10,658 bases of DNA from an uncultured Ruminococcus sp. (GTDB taxonomy: Bacteria; Bacillota; Clostridia; Oscillospirales; Acutalibacteraceae): contig CACWNZ010000099.1 in NCBI GenBank assembly GCA_902762335.1, positions 1 to 10,658 of the forward strand. The letters run 5' to 3'. This document shows positions 5,895 through 10,658 of the stretch, in pieces (the first letter of the stretch is position 1; each line of letters begins with the position of its first letter). The notes under the pieces were generated by a model. The model was not told where the DNA came from and searched no databases. It saw only the letters and a list, made by a program, of their open reading frames with translations. Both the position numbers and the translations under genes were made by a program.

Positions 5895-7232
5895 GTGCTG
5901 TCAGAATTTAACAAAAAGAGTCAGCCCAAAAATAACGGAAATAAGAGTGTTTCAGGCTCAAAATTTCCCGCAGCGGGAAGGGCGGCTCACAAAAAGGTAT
6001 TTATGAGCAGGACGGGAATGAAAAGATCGAATACTCCCGAAGCGGAGACAAGACCGTCCGATCAGCTGCTCGGTACGGGCGAAGAGAAGAGGTCTGTCGC
6101 CCTTGTACCGTCAAAGCCTGTTGAAATGAAAGCTCCTGCCGAAAAGGGGACAAGAAGAACGGGCTACGGCAAGCAGGGGGAATTCCCCGCAAAAAGACAC
6201 TACACCAACGCCGCCGACCATTCGGTAAGGGTCACGTTTTTAGGCGGTCTTAACGAAATAGGAAAGAACATCACTCTGTTCGAGTGTGACAACGATATGT
6301 TCCTTCTTGACTGCGGCATGGCGTTCCCGGACGGTGATATGCTCGGCGTTGACCTTGTCATACCCGATTTTACCTACGTCGAGAGAAACAAGGATAAAAT
6401 AAAGGGCGTAGTCCTTACCCACGGACACGAGGACCATATCGGCTCGCTGCCTTATCTTCTGAGAAAGATAAATCTGCCCGTGTTCGGTACGCCGCTGACC
6501 CTCGGACTTGTGGACAGCAAGCTGAAGGAGCATAATCTTTCGGGCAAGGTAAAGCTCAATACCGTAAAGCCCGGTCAGAGGATAAAGCTTGGCTGTATGT
6601 CTATAGAATTCATACACGTCAATCATTCCATTCCCGATTCGGTCGCAATAGCTATCCACACGCCTGCGGGTACCATAGTGCATACGGGCGACTTCAAAAT
6701 AGACTGCACCCCCACTACGGGCGGCATGATCGATCTTGCAAGGTTTGCCGAGCTGGGCAAGAGCGGCGTTCTGTGTCTTATGGCGGAGAGCACCAACGTA
6801 GAGCGCCCCGGCTATACCATGACCGAGCAGAAGGTCGCGCATACCTTTGACGTGCTGTTCAGAGAAGCCGAGAAGAGCCGTATCATAGTTGCCACCTTCG
6901 CATCTAATCTCGGCAGGATACAGCAGATACTCGACTGCGCGCAGAAGTACGGCAGAAAGGTCGCCTTCTCGGGCAGAAGCATGATAAACAATATGGCTAT
7001 CGCTTCCGAGCTGGGCTATATCAACGTACCCGACGGGTTGATAATAGATATTGACCTGTTGGGCAGATATTCCAAGGAGGAGATAGTCCTTATAACAACG
7101 GGCAGTCAGGGCGAAACTATGTCTGCGCTGTCCCGAATGGCCTATTCCGACCACAGAAAGGTCGAGGTAGGTCCCGAGGATTATATAATAATCTCCGCCA
7201 ACCCTATGAGCTCAAGCTCATGCACGGTCTGA
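5895..7232 (+). CDS. rnj: Ribonuclease J, N-terminal part (gene split by deletion/frameshift)
   Basis: RNase J is a metallo-beta-lactamase/beta-CASP nuclease with endonuclease and 5'-3' exonuclease activity, central to mRNA decay and rRNA maturation in Firmicutes. I chose the GTG at 5895, 9 bp after GGAGG; a TTG at 5889 is too close. Residues 1-110 are a basic, Ser/Gly/Pro-rich, probably disordered extension. The catalytic core then starts with VRVTFLGGLNEIGKN and includes LDCGMAFPD, the zinc motif THGHEDHIG (near 175-183), HVNHSIPDS and VHTGDFKID. The beta-CASP part shows ATFASNLGRIQQILD and TTGSQGETMSALSRMAYSDHRK. It breaks at IISANP: relatives continue I-P-G-N, but here the frame runs into seven unrelated residues (M then SSSSC-T-V) and a stop. 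The rest of the protein lies in another frame from 7208. Confidence 0.9.
   Translation: MLSEFNKKSQPKNNGNKSVSGSKFPAAGRAAHKKVFMSRTGMKRSNTPEAETRPSDQLLGTGEEKRSVALVPSKPVEMKAPAEKGTRRTGYGKQGEFPAKRHYTNAADHSVRVTFLGGLNEIGKNITLFECDNDMFLLDCGMAFPDGDMLGVDLVIPDFTYVERNKDKIKGVVLTHGHEDHIGSLPYLLRKINLPVFGTPLTLGLVDSKLKEHNLSGKVKLNTVKPGQRIKLGCMSIEFIHVNHSIPDSVAIAIHTPAGTIVHTGDFKIDCTPTTGGMIDLARFAELGKSGVLCLMAESTNVERPGYTMTEQKVAHTFDVLFREAEKSRIIVATFASNLGRIQQILDCAQKYGRKVAFSGRSMINNMAIASELGYINVPDGLIIDIDLLGRYSKEEIVLITTGSQGETMSALSRMAYSDHRKVEVGPEDYIIISANPMSSSSCTV
7203..7221 (+). other. Deletion/frameshift junction inside the RNase J gene
   Basis: Upstream the frame encodes IISANP. From 7208 a different frame encodes ELKLMHGLTKPKYFIPVHGE. 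In intact RNase J about 39 residues separate these, including P-G-N and the SGH(A/G) motif B. The missing length must be 3n+1 bases, about 115-118 bp. The junction also forms a perfect short hairpin, ATGAGCT-CA-AGCTCAT (7206-7221), much of it native to the E-L-K-L codons. Confidence 0.8.
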
Positions 7233-7759
7233 CAAAGCCGAAATATTTTATTCCCGTACACGGCGAGCAGAAGCACCTTATAAAGCACGCTCAGCTTGCA
7301 ATGGAGATGGGCATGGAGCGCTCGCATATATTCGTGGGCGATATAGGCAACGTGGTAGAGATAAACAAGGAATATATCAAGCAGCTCCCGAGCATACCTG
7401 CGGGCAAGGTGCTTGTTGACGGTCTCGGCGTGGGCGATGTAGGCAGCATAGTCCTGCGTGACAGAAAGCATCTCGGTCAGGACGGTCTTATCGTAGTGGT
7501 CGTTACCCTCGACAGCGAGGACGGTCATATAATCGCGGGTCCCGATATAGTTTCAAGGGGCTTCGTATACGTCCGTGAGAGCGAGCCTCTTATGGAGGGA
7601 GCAAGGCGCGTTGTGACCGAGACCCTTGAGGACTGCACGGCTCAGGGGCTTCACGAATGGGGCGTAATAAAGAACACGATAAAGGACGAGCTCTCAAAGC
7701 TTCTGTATGACAAGACGAGAAGAAGCCCGATGATACTTCCCATAATAATGGAGGTATGA
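7220..7759 (+). CDS. rnj: Ribonuclease J, C-terminal part (out of frame with the N-terminal part)
   Basis: These 179 residues continue the RNase J fold: KPKYFIPVHGEQKHLIKHA carries the catalytic motif-C His (PVHGE). The end of the catalytic core follows (IFVGDIGNVVEIN), and then the C-terminal domain with VLVDGLGVGDVGSIVLRDRK, HIIAGPDIVSRGFVYVRE and a typical ending SPMILPIIMEV. The homologous sequence begins at 7208 (ELKL), before the first ATG at 7220, which has no ribosome binding site. It overlaps the end of the upstream fragment by 13 nt, so only weak re-initiation is plausible. Without motif B the two pieces are unlikely to form active enzyme. The gene ends 55 bp before gdpP. Confidence 0.88.
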   Translation: MHGLTKPKYFIPVHGEQKHLIKHAQLAMEMGMERSHIFVGDIGNVVEINKEYIKQLPSIPAGKVLVDGLGVGDVGSIVLRDRKHLGQDGLIVVVVTLDSEDGHIIAGPDIVSRGFVYVRESEPLMEGARRVVTETLEDCTAQGLHEWGVIKNTIKDELSKLLYDKTRRSPMILPIIMEV

Positions 7760-7814
7760 TCTCGGGCTGACCGTTGAGAGAAAGCCCTATTATTCTATCG
7801 GTGGTGATCTCGGT

Positions 7815-9782
7815 GTGAGAAAAGATGAAAACCATAATTACGTAATGCCTTTGTTCATCACGTTTGCTGTCGTGATGTTCGTAATGGCATTTATATCTCT
7901 TAGCTACAATATAGTTGTCTTTCTTGTAGAATTCCTGCTGGCGGGCGCGGCGACAGCCATCGTCGTGCTCAGCATAATGAACCTGAAAAAATATCTGTCC
8001 AATATCCTCACCTCGTCAATGAAAAAGATATTCAAGGAGGAGTCGATGTCCATAGACGACATCAGGATACCCGCGGTGGTGCTCGGACCCTATAACGAGA
8101 TAGTTGCGGCGAACTCCGCCTTTACGGAGGACGTCTGCGGCGGCGAGGATCCGCTCGGGGACAATATAAAAAAATACCTCTCGAACGAAAACACGGATAC
8201 GATATTTGAAAAGAACGGCGCCGATACTCAATACAACGACAGATGGTACATCACCTTTGCCGTAAGGCATGAGTACGGCTCGATAGTCTACTTTATCGAC
8301 GATAACGACTACAAGGTGAATTCTGACGAGTACGAGTCGTCCCGTCCCGTAGTTGCCATAGTCGCCTTTGATAACAAGGACGAACTTGAGCGCGAGACGG
8401 ACAACAGCGAGGCAATCAGGATAACCGTAGAGGTCGAGCAGGAGATAGTAAAATGGGTAGGCTCTACAAGGGGCTTCTACAAAAAGATAAGCGGCGGCAG
8501 GTACGTCGTAGTCATGGAGGAGCGTGACGTCAAGAGATTTATCGATGAGAAATTCAAGATACTCGACGACATACGCACCATAAAGATCAACGACAGGCTC
8601 TATGCTACCATATCCATAGGCATAGGCAGGGGCGGAAATACCTTTAAGGAAAACGAGCTGTGGGCAAGACAGGCTCTTGACATGGCTCTCGGCAGAGGCG
8701 GCGATCAGGCTGCCATAAAAAAGAACGATTCCTATAAGTTCTTCGGCGGAGTATCCAAGGGCGTTGAAAAGCGTGACAAGGTAAAGACAAGAGTAATAGC
8801 CGCTACGCTGACCAACCATATAAACAACAGCAGCAACGTTATAATAATGGGTCACAGATTCTCGGATCTCGACTCGGTAGGCTCGTGCATAGGAATGTGG
8901 AGCGCCGTTGTAAAGGGACTGAACAAAAACGCCTATATACTTATAAACAGACAGCAGACCCTTGCGAAGTCCCTTGTGGCAAGCTTTGAGAAGGCGGGCT
9001 TCGACAGCATATTCAAGACCGAGGACGAGGCACTCGACCTTCTTGACGAGCATTCGCTGCTTATAATAGTTGACACACACAATCCGAATTTCGTAGAATC
9101 CAAGGAGGTCTACGAGCGCTGCGACCGTGTGGTAGTCATAGACCACCACAGAATGATGGTCAACCATATAGATAAGGCTCTCGTTTTCTTCCATGAGCCC
9201 TATGCGTCGTCGGCATCGGAGATGACGGCTGAGCTCGTGCAGTATCTCGGGCATAATTCCCTCAGCAGACTCGAAAGCGAGGCTCTGCTCTCGGGTATAA
9301 TGCTCGATACCAAGAATTTCGTTCTGCGCACGGGAGTACGCACCTTTGAGGCGGCAGCCTATCTCAAGAGCAACGGCGCCGATACCGTAGAGGTCAAGAG
9401 ACTGTTCTCGAACTCTATAGATACCTACAAGGTGAAATATAAGCTTGTAAGCGAGGCGGAGATATTCAATTACTGCGCCATAGCCAGCGCCGATGAGGAT
9501 ATTCCCGATATAAGGATAGCCTCGGCTCAGGCTGCGGACGAGCTTTTAGGCATAGAAAACGTAAAGGCGTCGTTCGTTATATACAAAACAGGCAAGACCG
9601 TCAATATATCCGCGAGGTCGCTCGGAGATATGAACGTTCAGGTCATAATGGAGCAGCTCGGCGGCGGCGGTCATCAGATGATGGCGGCTTGTCAGCTTGA
9701 GAACACCGGTATAGCGGAGGCAAGAGAAAGGCTCGTAGAAATAATAAGCGGGCTTGACGTTGACCGCGAAGAAGCGGGCTGA
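7815..9782 (+). CDS. gdpP: Cyclic-di-AMP phosphodiesterase GdpP (DHH/DHHA1)
   Basis: Membrane-anchored enzyme that hydrolyses c-di-AMP to pApA, setting levels of a second messenger controlling potassium, osmotic and wall homeostasis. The 655 residues match the family (659 in B. subtilis). In order: two membrane helices (about 11-56), a PAS-like sensor (about 81-165), a degenerate GGDEF domain (about 177-300) with SGGRY at 226-230 where active cyclases have GGDEF, a DHH domain, and DHHA1 at the end. Catalytic metal ligands are visible: MGHRFSDLDS (His347, Asp351, Asp353), IVDTHN (Asp420), VIDHHR (Asp443-His444-His445), LDTKNF (Asp498). GGGGHQ is at 616-621. The start is a GTG at 7815, about 6 bp after GGTGGTGAT; no better start exists upstream. 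It is followed 28 bp later by rplI, the conserved Firmicute order. Confidence 0.95.
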   Translation: MRKDENHNYVMPLFITFAVVMFVMAFISLSYNIVVFLVEFLLAGAATAIVVLSIMNLKKYLSNILTSSMKKIFKEESMSIDDIRIPAVVLGPYNEIVAANSAFTEDVCGGEDPLGDNIKKYLSNENTDTIFEKNGADTQYNDRWYITFAVRHEYGSIVYFIDDNDYKVNSDEYESSRPVVAIVAFDNKDELERETDNSEAIRITVEVEQEIVKWVGSTRGFYKKISGGRYVVVMEERDVKRFIDEKFKILDDIRTIKINDRLYATISIGIGRGGNTFKENELWARQALDMALGRGGDQAAIKKNDSYKFFGGVSKGVEKRDKVKTRVIAATLTNHINNSSNVIIMGHRFSDLDSVGSCIGMWSAVVKGLNKNAYILINRQQTLAKSLVASFEKAGFDSIFKTEDEALDLLDEHSLLIIVDTHNPNFVESKEVYERCDRVVVIDHHRMMVNHIDKALVFFHEPYASSASEMTAELVQYLGHNSLSRLESEALLSGIMLDTKNFVLRTGVRTFEAAAYLKSNGADTVEVKRLFSNSIDTYKVKYKLVSEAEIFNYCAIASADEDIPDIRIASAQAADELLGIENVKASFVIYKTGKTVNISARSLGDMNVQVIMEQLGGGGHQMMAACQLENTGIAEARERLVEIISGLDVDREEAG

Positions 9783-9810
9783 ATAATAAAAAAGAAAAGA
9801 GGAAACAAAA

Positions 9811-10263
9811 ATGAAGGTAATACTTTTACAGGACGTTAAGGGAGCAGGAAAAAAGGGTGAGCTTGTCAGCGTGTCGGACGGCTACGCAAGGAACTTTCTT
9901 CTTCCCCGCAAGCTTGCCCGGGAGGCGGACGCTCAGGCAATGAACGAGCTTAAGAACGCCGAGCAGAGCCGTCAGCACAAAATAGAGGTCGATACCGCTC
10001 AGGCAAAGGAAAACAAGGCGAAGCTTGAGGGCAGGACCCTCGTTATGACCGCAAAGGCGGGTCAGGGAGGCAGGCTGTTCGGCTCGGTGACCAACAAGGA
10101 GGTAGCCGCCGCCGTTCAGCGCGAGTTCGGCATAACAGTAGATAAGCGCAAGGTCGTGCTTGAGGGCGACATAAAGGCGTTCGGTACGTACAGCTGCGAG
10201 ATAAAGCTTTACACCGGAATATCCGCGCAGGTCAAAATAATGGTCAAGGAGCAGGAGCAGTAA
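9811..10263 (+). CDS. rplI: 50S ribosomal protein L9
   Basis: This 150-residue protein has the standard L9 layout. The N-terminal rRNA-binding domain (about 1-50) has MKVILLQDVKGAGKKGELVSV and DGYARNFLLPRKLA. A long charged connecting helix follows (about 50-75), then a C-terminal domain with G-R-L-F-G-S-V-T-N-K-E-V. L9 sits at the base of the L1 stalk and helps keep reading frame. The ATG follows AGAGGAAAC at good spacing, 28 bp after gdpP, so the two are probably co-transcribed. A hairpin lies just past its stop. Confidence 0.97.
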   Translation: MKVILLQDVKGAGKKGELVSVSDGYARNFLLPRKLAREADAQAMNELKNAEQSRQHKIEVDTAQAKENKAKLEGRTLVMTAKAGQGGRLFGSVTNKEVAAAVQREFGITVDKRKVVLEGDIKAFGTYSCEIKLYTGISAQVKIMVKEQEQ

Positions 10264-10281
10264 GTCTGCCGCTCTGTGATG

Positions 10282-10316
10282 ATAATTCGGAGTTCTCTGT
10301 AATTCCGAATTATTTT
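10282..10316 (+). terminator. Terminator or attenuator between rplI and dnaB
   Basis: ATAATTCGGAGTT (10282-10294) pairs with AATTCCGAATTAT (10301-10313), giving 13 bp including one G-U and a 6-nt loop, followed by TTT then G. The stem is AT-rich and the T-run short, so termination may be partial. It begins 18 bp after the rplI stop. Confidence 0.65.
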
Positions 10317-10368
10317 GTCAGACCTGCCTGCAATGGCTTTTCCGTTTGTAAAGGGAAGGTGTAACAGT

Positions 10369-10658
10369 ATGAGCGAAAATGAGATACAGGCAGTCGCCCA
10401 AAGCGGCGATATGCCCTTTGATGCCGTCGCAGAGCAGGCCGTGCTCGGCGGTATTCTTCTTGATGCGGATAAATTGTCGGAAGTAATGGAGATACTTCCC
10501 TCGGGGGATTATTTTCACCTTGCAACGCACAAGGAAATATACGGCATAATGATAGAGCTGTTCACGCTCAGCAAGCCCGTAGACATTATTACGATACTCG
10601 ACCGTCTGAAGGGCAGGCGAGACGTCTCTGACGGCGATACGAAGAACTATCTTCTTCA
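10369..10658 (+). CDS. dnaB: Replicative DNA helicase DnaB, N-terminal part (cut by window edge)
   Basis: The frame is open from an ATG at 10369 to the right edge (96 full codons), with no stop. The start is backed by AAGGGAAGGTG about 7 bp upstream. The translation matches the N-terminal primase-interacting domain of DnaB: F-D-A-V-A-E-Q-A-V-L-G-G-I-L-L-D near residue 16, then YFHLATHKEIYGIMIELF and PVDIITILDRLK. DnaB is the ring helicase that unwinds DNA at the replication fork. The RecA-like ATPase domain lies outside the window. It follows rplI, as in B. subtilis (where the gene is called dnaC). Confidence 0.93.
   Translation, partial: MSENEIQAVAQSGDMPFDAVAEQAVLGGILLDADKLSEVMEILPSGDYFHLATHKEIYGIMIELFTLSKPVDIITILDRLKGRRDVSDGDTKNYLL

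Noticed and set aside
6240..7154. Minus-strand open frame of 304 codons opposite RNase J
   Set aside because: Antisense to the conserved nuclease core; no domain or motif.
7203..7232. Programmed ribosomal frameshift in RNase J
   Set aside because: Frameshifting cannot restore the roughly 39 missing conserved residues, and no slippery heptamer is visible at the join.
7756..7770. Tiny ORF (ATG ATC TCG GGC TGA) after a GGAGGT at the end of RNase J
   Set aside because: The ATG abuts the GGAGGT with no spacing. The GGAGGT is simply the Met-Glu-Val codons at the RNase J C-terminus. Four codons with no support.
8016..9254. Minus-strand open frame of 412 codons opposite gdpP
   Set aside because: It is fully antisense to a complete, motif-rich gdpP gene. 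Its translation is Tyr/Val-rich without recognisable domains, as expected of a codon-bias shadow.

Overview
The window looks like core chromosome of a low-to-mid GC Firmicute, most likely a Ruminococcus-like member of the Oscillospiraceae. This rests on family-level resemblance of the proteins, strong GGAGG-type ribosome binding sites, frequent GTG/TTG starts and heavy ATA (Ile) use. It also rests on the gdpP-rplI-dnaB gene order, which is conserved in Firmicutes. No database search was possible.

Positions 1-3352 hold a tight plus-strand operon: the end of an SGNH/GDSL hydrolase, a DUF4358 lipoprotein, an MBOAT O-acyltransferase and a DHHW (AlgX/DltD-like) protein. Together these look like an envelope or exopolysaccharide O-acylation module. 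The MBOAT passes the acyl group across the membrane, the DHHW protein handles it outside, and the lipoprotein has an unknown accessory role. Positions 3353-3633 are intergenic and hold a MITE-like imperfect inverted repeat plus a run of eight G in front of a DMT-family (EamA) transporter (3634-4530). A strong hairpin at 4535-4567 separates that gene from a convergent minus-strand pair, a pyridoxamine-5'-phosphate-oxidase-like flavoprotein and RNase HI (rnhA).

Positions 5507-5894 are a divergent control region with a promoter on each strand and two hairpins. To its right, on the plus strand, lie RNase J (in two frames), the c-di-AMP phosphodiesterase GdpP, ribosomal protein L9 and the start of the replicative helicase DnaB, which runs off the right edge. 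This is a housekeeping block for RNA decay, second-messenger turnover, translation and replication. A terminator-like hairpin lies between rplI and dnaB.

The most notable observation is that two otherwise well-conserved genes each lack an internal block that their families always carry. The MBOAT protein lacks about 60 residues in frame near 1371. RNase J lacks about 39 residues near 7206, which also shifts the frame and splits the gene. Two such losses within 6 kb could be real mutations or a sequencing/assembly fault, and this should be settled before any biology is built on them. I found no CRISPR array, tRNA, rRNA, insertion sequence or phage gene.
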